Below are positions 33,988 to 42,471 of a stretch of DNA of 64,000 nt, in pieces; position 1 is the stretch's first letter; every line of letters starts with the position of its first letter. The translations under genes were made by a program, and so were the position numbers. The stretch is from Pluralibacter sp. UBA7423 (GTDB lineage Bacteria; Pseudomonadota; Gammaproteobacteria; Enterobacterales; Enterobacteriaceae). The notes below the pieces were generated by a model. It saw only the letters and a list, made by a program, of their open reading frames with translations. It did not search any database and was not told where the DNA came from. Location of the stretch: assembly GCA_002470465.1 (NCBI GenBank), contig DKMD01000012.1:62001-126000 (forward strand). Reading direction: 5' to 3'.

Positions 33988-34689
33988 ATGAGCATTGATT
34001 ACAATACAATAATGACCTCCAGCAGTGAAGAAGTGGAAGAATATATCAACAGAAATCATTTTACAGACAAACAGAAACTGGAGATTTACAGTTTTTATAA
34101 CAGAAACAAAAAAGATAAAATAACCGTTAATGTAAAAAAAGAGAGAAGTTCTGATATTCAACCGGGAATAGCCTATGTTCATGCTTTTCTTGATAATCTG
34201 GAAAAGCTCGGAAAAAATATGTCCGGAGCAGAATACACAATAATGATCCGCTTATGTAAACTCATGCAGCATGGAAACCTCATTGCCAGTATATCTCAGT
34301 CGGCACTCGCAGAAGAGCTTAATATGAGCAAATCTAACGTATGTAAATGCTGGAATAAACTAATAAATAAAGGAATTCTGGTCAAAGAAGGGAAGCATAC
34401 CATGATAAACGCAAATCTCTTTCTGAAAGGCCAGTACAGAACATTAAATGCCACAAGGAAAGAATATGTTAAGAAGTCGCTGAGAACGACCAGTGAAGGC
34501 ATAGAAAACGTATTCGTTACCGTTTATAAAGATACGGTACTTACAAACAACGCAGAAAAAACAATCGATAAAAAAGATGATAAACCTTTACTTTCTACTC
34601 CTGACGAAGATATTGACTGGGACTCTGTTTCAGAAGATGACATTTTTGTTGATTATCCTGAAAATGTTGATCAAGAAGAAAGAATATAG
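33988..34689 (+). CDS. RepL-like winged-helix protein
   Basis: 233 residues. Residues ~55-150 resemble the RepL-type replication initiator/winged-helix fold: LEKLGKNMSGAEYTIMIRL, then ISQSALAEELNMSKSNVCKC, GILVKEG and NANLFLKGQ. The C-terminal third is acidic and low-complexity. AAAGGATAACCG precedes the ATG. Phased palindromic iterons upstream support a role as initiator or autoregulator, possibly giving the excised element limited replication. It could instead be only a transcriptional regulator. Confidence 0.65.
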   Translation: MSIDYNTIMTSSSEEVEEYINRNHFTDKQKLEIYSFYNRNKKDKITVNVKKERSSDIQPGIAYVHAFLDNLEKLGKNMSGAEYTIMIRLCKLMQHGNLIASISQSALAEELNMSKSNVCKCWNKLINKGILVKEGKHTMINANLFLKGQYRTLNATRKEYVKKSLRTTSEGIENVFVTVYKDTVLTNNAEKTIDKKDDKPLLSTPDEDIDWDSVSEDDIFVDYPENVDQEERI

Positions 34690-34790
34690 TTTTCATCTGA
34701 ATATTATCATTCTTATTTCCCGGTTAGATTTGACACTTATACTATATCTCGTAATATAAATATATCCACTATTTTATTTGCGAGGTATAT

Positions 34791-35258
34791 ATGAGAAAAG
34801 TAAAGTTAAATAACGACGATTTAATTCAGTATCTGAACACCATCAATACATTAAAAAAATATCCAACGATGTCTGAATACAGAGAGGAATATCGCAGGCT
34901 AAGAACCGATGGTTCACCGTTGAGTGAAGCCAAGAAATTTAAATCGGCGCATACCGAACTTCTGATATTAGACAGGAAGAAAAAATCACTACTCGAAAAA
35001 TTTATTGAAGAACTTAACCCTGTCAGTCACGCATCAGCCCTTGCATCAAGAAAGCTTGAAAAAGTACAGGAGTCCATTATCTACCGAAAGTCATTACTTG
35101 AGAAAAGCCCTGATGAACTCGTCGCTCTGCTCATAAAACAGCGCACAGAAGCGGCTCTTGAGTTCCAGCGTTCTGTTGAGCAAAGTCTTGAGCAACTTTC
35201 AGATATATCTTCTGATGTTAATGCATCAGCAACAAAGCGCCGAAAATTTTCTATCTAA
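34791..35258 (+). CDS. Hypothetical coiled-coil protein
   Basis: 155 residues, unrecognised, highly charged and predominantly helical. Heptad-like stretches lie around LLILDRKKKSLLEKFIEEL and RTEAALEFQRSVEQSLEQL. GAGG precedes the ATG at 7-8 bp. It is 101 bp downstream of the RepL-like gene on the same strand and ends in a terminator, so it may share its transcript. A role in replication or maintenance would be inference. Confidence 0.6.
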   Translation: MRKVKLNNDDLIQYLNTINTLKKYPTMSEYREEYRRLRTDGSPLSEAKKFKSAHTELLILDRKKKSLLEKFIEELNPVSHASALASRKLEKVQESIIYRKSLLEKSPDELVALLIKQRTEAALEFQRSVEQSLEQLSDISSDVNASATKRRKFSI

Positions 35259-35261
35259 AAT

Positions 35262-35303
35262 AAAACTACCATACTGGCAGTATATTACCAATATGGTGGT
35301 TTT
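35262..35303 (+). terminator. Terminator after the coiled-coil gene
   Basis: AAAACtACCATA pairs with TATGGTgGTTTT around an 18-nt loop, with T-rich sequence on both sides. It may also serve the convergent gene at 35307. Confidence 0.7.
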
Positions 35304-35306
35304 ATT

Positions 35307-35543
35307 TTATAACTCATGGGGTGATACACGATCACGCTCCATTTTTTTAAGCAACCGTTGTAATCTTTCTGCCCTTAGCTTTTGTGCCTTCTTCTCACCA
35401 ATCTCCTGATAGCATTCTTCCCGACGCTTCGCAACAACTTTGCGAAACTTCCTCAAAAGCTGTTCCAGTGTTTTCATATCTGTTGCCGCAGCTTCGGCTT
35501 GGATTTTTTTATACATATACAACACATGAAATTCATCAATCAT
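35307..35543 (-). CDS. Truncated H-NS-like protein (H-NST type)
   Basis: 78 residues matching only the N-terminal dimerization/oligomerization part of H-NS: TLEQLLRKFRKVVAKRREE aligns with the H-NS helix 3 region and it ends in VSPHEL, near the H-NS linker. There is no DNA-binding domain. Such short proteins (H-NST) on pathogenicity islands are known to antagonise H-NS by forming mixed oligomers, which would relieve silencing of AT-rich DNA. CAGGAG precedes the ATG. Confidence 0.72.
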   Translation of the reverse strand: MIDEFHVLYMYKKIQAEAAATDMKTLEQLLRKFRKVVAKRREECYQEIGEKKAQKLRAERLQRLLKKMERDRVSPHEL

Positions 35544-35579
35544 TTTTGGCTCCTGTTTTTATTTACTGTTTTTTAGTTA

Positions 35580-35593
35580 GCCCCTTGCGGGGC
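35580..35593 (-). terminator. GCCCC/GGGGC hairpin
   Basis: GCCCC-TTGC-GGGGC just past the stop of the leftward gene at 35606. The identical hairpin recurs at 36239-36252. Confidence 0.5.
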
Positions 35594-35605
35594 AACTTTT
35601 AGAAC

Positions 35606-35902
35606 TCATTTCCTGAATCGTTCTGAATGGCACACCAACACAACAGCAATCTGCTCGAAGTTAACTTCATTAATACTCCCACTATCACCTTCTTGGGTTG
35701 TAAATCTCTCAAAGTTATTCTGAATATGGTCAATGATGTTCATAATAAATGGACTCATGAAATCAGGATCATCAAGATAGTCATTAGCGTCTCCATCTCC
35801 ATTCACTTCCTGAAAAAGTTTCCAGCTTGCCTCTAACGATCTTATAGCAAGATCAAGGAATACCTGTGTAGACTTATTTATTAATATAGTTTCTTTAGAC
35901 AT
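35606..35902 (-). CDS. Hypothetical protein, paralogue of the gene at 36274
   Basis: 98 residues from the ATG at 35902 with GAGGG seven bases upstream. It contains INKSTQVFLDLAI and QNNFERF...GSINEVNFEQIAVVL, a pattern shared with NESTRLFLVKSF and GFNKFL...GSLRDVLFDEVKVNL in the gene at 36274. The family is not recognised. It lies in a leftward row of small genes. Confidence 0.55.
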   Translation of the reverse strand: MSKETILINKSTQVFLDLAIRSLEASWKLFQEVNGDGDANDYLDDPDFMSPFIMNIIDHIQNNFERFTTQEGDSGSINEVNFEQIAVVLVCHSERFRK

Positions 35903-35971
35903 AATCAACCCTCATTTTTACATGTTTGTTTGACTTATTTATTTAGTCCCGGAATAGGAATAAACAGATAA

Positions 35972-36208
35972 CTACTTTTTATAAACCAGATTAATGATCA
36001 CTGATCCGTATCTTAAATCCATTTCACTGACCAGTTCGTTATTAACATAACTGTTCAACGCATCTGTCAGGTTTTCATCATCCATGACTTCCTCTGCTGA
36101 ATACCCGCATAGCGCAATGAATGTACTGACGCTTGCTTGGATGGTGCAGAGTATTTCAGGTGTTTGCTCACATAGCAGACTTACTGATATTGCAATATTA
36201 TCATTCAT
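35972..36208 (-). CDS. Hypothetical small protein
   Basis: 78 residues, unrecognised. Acidic C-terminal half (MDDENLTDALNSYVNN). AAAGGAAC precedes the ATG. It lies between two paralogous small genes. Confidence 0.5.
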   Translation of the reverse strand: MNDNIAISVSLLCEQTPEILCTIQASVSTFIALCGYSAEEVMDDENLTDALNSYVNNELVSEMDLRYGSVIINLVYKK

Positions 36209-36238
36209 TTAAATGTTCCTTTATTGAGTTGATTATTA

Positions 36239-36252
36239 GCCCCTTGCGGGGC
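36239..36252 (-). terminator. GCCCC/GGGGC hairpin
   Basis: Second copy of the GCCCC-TTGC-GGGGC hairpin, between the leftward genes at 36274 and 35972. Confidence 0.5.
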
Positions 36253-36273
36253 CATATACTGATCACATGACCA

Positions 36274-36591
36274 TTAGTTTGAGTTAAAAATAACGTTGTG
36301 CATATGTCTCAGATTTACTTTGACCTCATCGAATAAAACATCTCTGAGAGAGCCTGAGCTTTTACACTCCTTAAGAAACTTATTAAATCCTTCCTTACTG
36401 TTTTCTATTACCTTGTCAAAAACATCATCCATATATATTCTGTCTTCAACCATTTTAACAAATCTATCGCCCATGTATTCCTGCATATTACTGATATAAA
36501 GCTCATAGCAATAAAATGACTTTACAAGGAATAATCTGGTAGATTCATTGTAAACTTTGATTTCGTGGACTTCTGTTATTGCTTTACTCAT
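36274..36591 (-). CDS. Hypothetical protein, paralogue of the gene at 35606
   Basis: 105 residues, unrecognised. AAGGAAATAAAA precedes the ATG. It shares the NxSTxxFL and GSxxxVxF[ED]xxxVxL pattern with the 98-residue protein at 35606, implying an old tandem duplication. Confidence 0.55.
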   Translation of the reverse strand: MSKAITEVHEIKVYNESTRLFLVKSFYCYELYISNMQEYMGDRFVKMVEDRIYMDDVFDKVIENSKEGFNKFLKECKSSGSLRDVLFDEVKVNLRHMHNVIFNSN

Positions 36592-36730
36592 TTTTATTTC
36601 CTTCTTTATTTTTAAGTGAACGCCCCCCTACAGAAATCTGTATGATTTTGGTAAGGAATATTATTTACAACAGTTTTATTTTCTTATGTTTACATAAAAC
36701 CTCCTTAGATCATTATATAGATAATATTTG

Positions 36731-36949
36731 TTAAACTGCTTGTTTTCGTGATGTCTGAATAGCTCGTTCAATCCACGCATCCACCTCACTTTCAATAAAG
36801 GCGATTGCTCTTACACCTGTTTTTATCTGTGCGGGAAAGCAACCCGCTTTAATAAGCTCATATATCCATGTCTTCCCGAATCCAGTTCTGTTCATTACCT
36901 CAGGTAAACGAATGAGCTTGGGATGTTTATCTGTTTTGATTTGAACCAT
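36731..36949 (-). CDS. alpA: AlpA-family regulator
   Basis: 72-residue MerR-like DNA-binding protein typical of P4-like islands, where AlpA activates integrase or excisionase expression. LIRLPEVMNRTGFGKTWIYELIKAG is the helix-turn-helix/wing region (stated here by its ends) and ESEVDAWIERAI ends the fold. CAGGAGATAAAT precedes the ATG. It probably controls excision of this element. Confidence 0.9.
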   Translation of the reverse strand: MVQIKTDKHPKLIRLPEVMNRTGFGKTWIYELIKAGCFPAQIKTGVRAIAFIESEVDAWIERAIQTSRKQAV

Positions 36950-37124
36950 ATTTATCTCCTGTGTTGTTCGATGAGATAATTGTATGGGTTTTTCTTGTGA
37001 TTTAAGAGGGACGTTCGAGAAGAAGTTTTTTACGCAGATCTATGGGAGGATAAAAATAGGGTATGTTCAGGTTGAGTGAATGTAGGCGATATCCGCATTG
37101 CGCAACACACCGCCTCCGGGAATG

Positions 37125-37967
37125 TCAGTCCTCACCGAGTTCGTCAGTGATGAGATCCTGAACCTTCCAGTGTCTTCTGTCGTCGTATCTGTATGTAAAA
37201 TCGACAAAAGACTGATAGCGAGCCAGCTTTGTCAGATACTTGACTGCCAACGGATGGTCTGTAGACTTCATTTTCTCAACATCACGAATACCGTCTTTAA
37301 ACTCGTCCGGGTAGATAAAACTGGTAAGCTGCGGCATACCAATCCTGACCTCTTCATCCTGCGCCCAGAACAGCAAATCCATGATGGGAATGATGTTGTA
37401 ATCGAGTATTCTCTTGAGGTTGCTGACCCCAAAGCGAAAATCTCTGGCTTGAGGCTCAGGAGCCTGTAGTTGTTCTTTCCACTCAGGCACCATCACTTTC
37501 AGGTGATTGATGATTTCTTCGGATGACGTTTCCGCCAGATTAATTTGAACAAGCATCAACCCTTCGTTGTTTACCCCGGCTTCCTTCAGATAATGCGAGA
37601 CTTCCATATGAGGTAGGGGTTTTCCTTCCGGGTTAACGTATTTATCGAAAGCAGCCACATAACCCGCCACCTCCCATAGCCCCTGATGTGTGACAGGCTT
37701 GATGGCATAGCTGGAAGACAGTCTTTTTTCTGGCCCCCCGAAAACATCACCAAACACGACCTTACCTTCAATCAGTTCTTCGTAATAGTTCTGATGCCTG
37801 CGACGGCTTTCAGGAGGCAACTCCCCACTGTTTTGCCCCATGCGGTAAGCGACAATCCTGTTCTCTATCTCTTGAAAAAGTTGTTCTACTGTCAAATCCT
37901 TAAGCACGCTGTAATTTTCAATGTTGAACCACTCATTAACAGCGCTGGCGATCTCCGCTTTGGTCAT
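37125..37967 (-). CDS. DUF6387-like protein
   Basis: 280 residues. Full-length with no membrane segment; motifs are NEWFNIENY near the start, LIEGKVVFGDVFG, and DLLFWAQDEEVRIG. Proteins of this kind frequently sit at the distal end of P4-type integrase islands, as here, but no function is known. The DUF number is from memory. It lies next to attR, upstream of alpA on the same strand. Confidence 0.65.
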   Translation of the reverse strand: MTKAEIASAVNEWFNIENYSVLKDLTVEQLFQEIENRIVAYRMGQNSGELPPESRRRHQNYYEELIEGKVVFGDVFGGPEKRLSSSYAIKPVTHQGLWEVAGYVAAFDKYVNPEGKPLPHMEVSHYLKEAGVNNEGLMLVQINLAETSSEEIINHLKVMVPEWKEQLQAPEPQARDFRFGVSNLKRILDYNIIPIMDLLFWAQDEEVRIGMPQLTSFIYPDEFKDGIRDVEKMKSTDHPLAVKYLTKLARYQSFVDFTYRYDDRRHWKVQDLITDELGED

Positions 37968-38168
37968 GAGGTATCTATCCTTCTGGCTTTACTTATCGCT
38001 TTGATATGTTATGAGTAAACATATCGGATTTGATGGCGGTAATCTATTGAATGGAGCAGGGAAAAGCATCGGAACAATCAGTCCAGACATGAAGATCGTT
38101 CAGTGAAATTCAGTAAAGCGTGTTGTCATAACCAATTGAATATAATTGACATTTTAAAGATACAAGAT

Positions 38169-38183
38169 TAAAAATGTTGGTAA
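38169..38183 (+). repeat. Candidate integrase arm-site repeat, attR side
   Basis: TAAAAATGTTGGTAA, identical to 14794-14808. GATGGTAAAAAATC follows and also resembles the attL-side repeats. Confidence 0.5.
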
Positions 38184-38245
38184 ATATGATGGTAAAAAAT
38201 CATGCCATTATTTCAATACCGCTAATAACAGGAGATACAGATGAA

Positions 38246-38270
38246 GTTCGAGTCCAGTCAGAGGAGCCAA
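38246..38270 (+). repeat. attR core (25-bp direct repeat)
   Basis: Exact copy of 14650-14674, followed by ATTTAAAAAGCCTGC, which is the native sequence beyond a tRNA-Asn gene. Confidence 0.92.
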
Positions 38271-38275
38271 ATTTA

Positions 38276-38305
38276 AAAAGCCTGCTTTCGAGCAGGCTTT
38301 TTGCT
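38276..38305 (+). terminator. Native tRNA-Asn terminator displaced by the element
   Basis: AGCCTGCT/AGCAGGCT stem with TTTTTGC after it; same hairpin as behind the other tRNA-Asn gene. Confidence 0.8.
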
Positions 38306-38332
38306 TTTCCGCATTCCTCGCAGAAGACGGTT

Positions 38333-38357
38333 AAGGGAAGGCGCGCGACCTTCCCTT
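38333..38357 (-). terminator. Hairpin downstream of hutH
   Basis: AAGGGAAGG/CCTTCCCTT stem 6 bp past the hutH stop. It lacks a T-tract, so termination efficiency is uncertain. Confidence 0.5.
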
Positions 38358-38362
38358 ATGGC

Positions 38363-39883
38363 TTACAGCACCTTCGGCGCAAGCTTCTGTAGCTGCCCCT
38401 GTGCAAGCATTGCAATCGCGGCTTCGATATCCGGCGCAAAATAGCGATCCTGCACGTAGTGCGGCACCTGTTCACGCAGCAAATGACGCGCCTGCTCCAG
38501 CAGCGGGCTGGTGGTAAGCCCTTCGCGCATATCAATGCCCTGCACCGCCGCCAGCCACTCTACGGCAATCACGCCGCGGGTGTTAGCGGCCATTTCCCAC
38601 AGGCGACGACCGGCGGCCGGCGCCATTGAAACATGATCTTCCTGGTTGGCGGAGGTCGGCAGGCTGTCGACGCTGTGCGGATGCGACAATGCCTTGTTTT
38701 CACTTGCCAGCGCCGCCGCCGTAACCTGAGCAATCATAAACCCGGAATTCACCCCACCGTTTTTCACGAGGAACGGCGGCAGCTGCGACATGTGGCTGTC
38801 CATCAATAGCGCAATGCGTCGCTCTGCGAGAGAGCCGATTTCGGCAATCGCGAGAGCAATATTATCTGCCGCCATTGCCACCGGTTCGGCATGGAAGTTA
38901 CCGCCGGAAATCACCTCGTTCTCATCGGCAAATACCAGCGGGTTGTCGGACACCGCATTGGCTTCGGTCAATAACACCTCTTTGGCCTGGCGCAGCTGGG
39001 TCAAACAAGCGCCCATCACCTGCGGCTGACAGCGCAGTGAATACGGATCCTGCACCTTGCTGCACTTCGCGTGTGACTGCGACACGGCGCTGGAGTCCGT
39101 CAGTACATGACGATACAGCGCGGCGGCGTCAATTTGCCCTCGCTGGCCGCGAGCTTCGTGGATGCGGGCATCAAACGGACGACGTGAACCGAGTGCCGCT
39201 TCAGTGGTCAGCGCGCCGCAAATGACCGCCGAAGTAAACAACTCTTCTGCTTCAAACAGGCCACGCAGGGCAAACGCCGTGGACGCCTGAGTACCGTTCA
39301 GCAGGGCCAGCCCCTCTTTCGCCGCCAGCGTTAACGGTTCAAGCCCGGCTTTTTTCAGCGCTTCTTTCGCCGGAAGCCATTCGCCGCGCCAGCGCGCTTT
39401 GCCTTCACCCAGCAGCGTCAGCGACATGTGCGCCAGAGGAGCCAGATCGCCAGACGCCCCAACGGAGCCTTTCGCCGGAATGCAGGGATAAACTTCGTGA
39501 TTCACCAGCGCCATCAGCGCCTCGATCACGCTCAGGCGAATGCCCGAAAAACCGCGCGCAAGGCTGTTGATTTTCAGCACCATGATCAGGCGTACCATTG
39601 CGTCGTCCAGCGCTTCCCCTACGCCTGCGGCGTGGGAAAGCACCAGCGAACGCTGGAGATTTTCCAGATCTTCGGTGGAAATACGGGTGGAGGCCAGCAG
39701 GCCAAAGCCGGTATTGATACCGTAGGCGGTACGTCCTTCAGCGATGATCGCATTGACGCAGGCAACGCTGGCGTTGATGCCCGGGATCGCGCGTTCATCG
39801 AGGGTCAGCGTTTGTGGCTGGTGGTATACGGCCTGCAGTTGGGCCAGGGTCAACTGACCCGGAATCAGGTTAAGCGTGCTCAT
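38363..39883 (-). CDS. hutH: Histidine ammonia-lyase
   Basis: Deaminates L-histidine to urocanate, first step of histidine utilisation. 506 residues. The autocatalytic MIO cofactor triad Ala-Ser-Gly is in [22 protein letters not shown] and the QDPYSLRC box are also conserved. The ATG overlaps the hutU stop by 4 nt (ATGA), so start choice is firm and the two genes form one operon. Confidence 0.97.
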   Translation of the reverse strand: MSTLNLIPGQLTLAQLQAVYHQPQTLTLDERAIPGINASVACVNAIIAEGRTAYGINTGFGLLASTRISTEDLENLQRSLVLSHAAGVGEALDDAMVRLIMVLKINSLARGFSGIRLSVIEALMALVNHEVYPCIPAKGSVGASGDLAPLAHMSLTLLGEGKARWRGEWLPAKEALKKAGLEPLTLAAKEGLALLNGTQASTAFALRGLFEAEELFTSAVICGALTTEAALGSRRPFDARIHEARGQRGQIDAAALYRHVLTDSSAVSQSHAKCSKVQDPYSLRCQPQVMGACLTQLRQAKEVLLTEANAVSDNPLVFADENEVISGGNFHAEPVAMAADNIALAIAEIGSLAERRIALLMDSHMSQLPPFLVKNGGVNSGFMIAQVTAAALASENKALSHPHSVDSLPTSANQEDHVSMAPAAGRRLWEMAANTRGVIAVEWLAAVQGIDMREGLTTSPLLEQARHLLREQVPHYVQDRYFAPDIEAAIAMLAQGQLQKLAPKVL

Positions 39884-41568
39884 TTTTTCTGCCCCTGGGT
39901 TGCAGCAACCATCGGTAAATTCAGTCCTTGTTCTGCGGCGCATTCTACCGCGATTTCATAGCCTGCGTCGGCGTGGCGCATCACGCCGGTAGCCGGATCG
40001 TTATGCAGCACGCGGGCGATACGCACCGCGGCTTCGTCGGTGCCGTCGCAGACGATAACCATTCCGGCGTGCTGTGAAAAGCCCATTCCCACCCCGCCGC
40101 CGTGGTGCAAAGACACCCAGGTAGCACCGCTGGCGGTGTTCAGCAGCGCATTCAGCAGCGGCCAGTCAGAAACCGCATCAGAACCGTCACGCATGGCTTC
40201 GGTTTCGCGATTCGGGCTGGCAACGGAGCCGGAATCCAGGTGGTCGCGGCCAATCACGATCGGCGCGGAGACTTCGCCCGAGCGTACCATTTCGTTAAAC
40301 GCCAGACCGAGCTTTTGCCGCCACTCAAGACCGACCCAGCAGATACGCGCCGGTAAGCCCTGGAAGCTGATGCGCTCGCGCGCCATATCCAGCCAGCGGT
40401 GCAGATGCTTATCGTCGCTGATAATCTCTTTCACTTTGGCATCGGTTTTGTAGATGTCCTGCGGATCGCCGGAAAGCGCCACCCAGCGGAACGGGCCAAT
40501 GCCGCGGCAGAACAGCGGGCGGATATAGGCAGGTACAAACCCCGGGAATTCAAAGGCGTTGCTTACGCCCATCTCTTTTGCCATTTGACGGATGTTATTG
40601 CCGTAATCAAAGGTTGGTATGCCCTGGGCGTTAAACGCCAGCATCGCTTTGACATGCTCCGCCATCGACTGCTTCGCCGCTTTCGCCGTTCCCAGCGGGT
40701 CGCTCCCGGCTTTTTGTTGATACTCTTCCCAGCACCAGCCCTGTGGCAGATAGCCGTGCAGCGGGTCATGTGCGCTGGTCTGATCGGTGACCATATCCGG
40801 GCGCACGCCACGCTTCACCAGTTCCGGCAGCACGTCGGCAGCGTTGGCGCACAGCGCCACGGAAACGGCGCGGCCTTCGGCGGTATATTTTTTAATGCGG
40901 TCCAGCGCGTCGTCGAGAGAATCAGCCTGCTCATCGATGTAGCGGGTACGCAGACGGAAATCGATACGGCTTTGCTGGCACTCAATCACCAGCGAACAGG
41001 CACCCGCCAGCGTGGCGGCTAACGGCTGCGCGCCGCCCATCCCACCCAGCCCGGCGGTGAGCACCCAGCGCCCCTGCAGGTTGCCGTCATAATGCTGACG
41101 CCCGGCCTCGACGAAGGTTTCATAAGTGCCCTGCACGATGCCCTGGCTGCCGATGTAAATCCAGCTTCCGGCGGTCATCTGGCCGTACATCGCCAGCCCC
41201 TTCGCGTCGAGTTCGTTGAAGTGTTCCCACGTAGCCCAGTGCGGCACGAGGTTGGAGTTGGCAATCAGTACACGCGGAGCGTTGTCGTGGGTTTTGAACA
41301 CGCCCACCGGCTTGCCGGACTGCACCAGAAGCGTTTCATCGTGTTCCAGCTTCGTCAGGGCATTGACGATGGCATCATAGCAATCCCAGTTTCGCGCGGC
41401 GCGGCCTATACCGCCGTACACCACCAGCTCGTGCGGGTTTTCCGCTACGTCCGGATCGAGGTTGTTCATTAACATGCGCAGCGGCGCTTCGGTGAGCCAG
41501 CTTTTTGCCGTGAGCGTGGTGCCGCGCGGGGCGCGAATGTCCTGAGGACGGTGTTTATTCTGAGACAT
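39880..41568 (-). CDS. hutU: Urocanate hydratase
   Basis: Converts urocanate to imidazolonepropionate using bound NAD. 562 residues. NAD-binding [14 protein letters not shown] and [13 protein letters not shown] are visible, plus the conserved [14 protein letters not shown] stretch. AGGAGTTTCCCG precedes the ATG at 41568. A HutC-like operator lies 41-56 bp upstream. Confidence 0.96.
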   Translation of the reverse strand: MSQNKHRPQDIRAPRGTTLTAKSWLTEAPLRMLMNNLDPDVAENPHELVVYGGIGRAARNWDCYDAIVNALTKLEHDETLLVQSGKPVGVFKTHDNAPRVLIANSNLVPHWATWEHFNELDAKGLAMYGQMTAGSWIYIGSQGIVQGTYETFVEAGRQHYDGNLQGRWVLTAGLGGMGGAQPLAATLAGACSLVIECQQSRIDFRLRTRYIDEQADSLDDALDRIKKYTAEGRAVSVALCANAADVLPELVKRGVRPDMVTDQTSAHDPLHGYLPQGWCWEEYQQKAGSDPLGTAKAAKQSMAEHVKAMLAFNAQGIPTFDYGNNIRQMAKEMGVSNAFEFPGFVPAYIRPLFCRGIGPFRWVALSGDPQDIYKTDAKVKEIISDDKHLHRWLDMARERISFQGLPARICWVGLEWRQKLGLAFNEMVRSGEVSAPIVIGRDHLDSGSVASPNRETEAMRDGSDAVSDWPLLNALLNTASGATWVSLHHGGGVGMGFSQHAGMVIVCDGTDEAAVRIARVLHNDPATGVMRHADAGYEIAVECAAEQGLNLPMVAATQGQKK

Positions 41569-41608
41569 CGGGAAACTCCTGACGGATACGATGAAGACAA
41601 GAAACATA

Positions 41609-41624
41609 TACTTGTCTATACAAT
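41609..41624. promoter_or_regulatory. HutC-type operator upstream of hutUH
   Basis: TACTTGTCTATACAATCG-type sequence; the core TTGTCTATACAA is shared, on the other strand, with the site at 44676. It fits the TGTATAGACA element bound by HutC, released by urocanate. Confidence 0.65.
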
Positions 41625-41720
41625 CGTTCGCAAGCCAGAAATTAACAACTTTGATACATTTTTGTTATCTTGCGTCAGCAATCACGCTTTTCTGTAGCAG
41701 AGAATGCTGACGCAGGAGGG

Positions 41721-42443
41721 TCAGGAACCAAAATGGCCCTGTAAACGATAGCGGCTGCCGGGGAAAATCAGGCGAGCATGAGAAACGATGGTCGATCGCG
41801 ACCAGGTGCGGCGGCGGATCAGCAGGCAGGGATCGTGCTCGTGGATGCCTAACAACCGGCACTCTTCGGCGCTGGCTTTCACCGCTTCTACAATGTGCTC
41901 CCCTTCAGTAAGCGGCGCAATCAGCGATAAATAGTCATGCGCGGTGGTGGCGGTGTAATCCTGTTGCAGGTATTCCGGCACGGCGATAGCGTTGACGCAG
42001 CGGTCCTCAATTTGCACCGGCACGTCGTTTTCAAAATGCACCATCAGCGAATGGAAAATGCGGGTGCCCTCCGCCACGTTCAGCGCCTGAGCCTGCTGTT
42101 TATTCGCGTTCACCTCTTCCAGCAGCAGCACTTCGCAGCGGTGCTGATGCTGACGCGCGGCGATTTCATCGGCGATGCTGTGTACTTCAAACAGCGCCGA
42201 CTGCCCTTTAGGCTCGGCGACAAAGGTGCCGACGCCCTGCAAACGCACCAGCAGCCCTTCATCGGTCAGCTCCCGCAGCGCGCGGTTGATGGTCATTCGG
42301 CTGAAGCCGAACTGCGCCACCAGCTCAGCTTCCGAGGGGATGCGATCGTGAGGACGCCAGATCCCGGCAGCAATATTGTCGCTGATGACGCGCTTGATCT
42401 TCTCATAGAACGGCGCAGGTGCGCCGTTTTGCGGTGAATACAT
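41721..42443 (-). CDS. hutC: Histidine utilisation repressor HutC
   Basis: GntR-family repressor of the hut operons, inactivated by urocanate. 240 residues. The winged helix (~8-75) includes RIPSEAELVAQFGFSRMTIN; the UTRA ligand domain fills the C-terminal two-thirds. AAGGAAGAG precedes the ATG at 42443, giving the family length. A longer in-frame start would run back into hutG. It lies 28 bp after hutG. Confidence 0.95.
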   Translation of the reverse strand: MYSPQNGAPAPFYEKIKRVISDNIAAGIWRPHDRIPSEAELVAQFGFSRMTINRALRELTDEGLLVRLQGVGTFVAEPKGQSALFEVHSIADEIAARQHQHRCEVLLLEEVNANKQQAQALNVAEGTRIFHSLMVHFENDVPVQIEDRCVNAIAVPEYLQQDYTATTAHDYLSLIAPLTEGEHIVEAVKASAEECRLLGIHEHDPCLLIRRRTWSRSTIVSHARLIFPGSRYRLQGHFGS

Positions 42444-42471
42444 GTCTCTTCCTTTGATGTGGCGGGTGCGG

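Larger units (their letters stand above)
14675..38270. mobile_element. Integrative mobilizable element in tRNA-Asn
   Basis: A 23.6-kb, visibly AT-rich block bounded by the 25-bp repeat of the tRNA-Asn 3' end, with a P4-type integrase gene reading inward from attL. It encodes a MobA/MobL relaxase, a TraD-like accessory protein, a RepL-like protein with iterons, AlpA and cargo genes. I see no VirB4-, VirD4- or pilus-assembly genes, so self-transfer is unlikely and mobilization by a helper is the simplest reading. Confidence 0.88.
37968..38362. other. attR region and tRNA terminator, no gene
   Basis: 395 bp holding the second arm-type repeat (38169-38183), attR (38246-38270), the displaced tRNA-Asn terminator (38276-38305) and a hairpin after hutH (38333-38357). 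Confidence 0.75.

Noticed and set aside
14675..38270. Self-transmissible ICE or prophage
   Set aside because: No type IV secretion ATPases, coupling protein, or phage structural, lysis or packaging genes are present.
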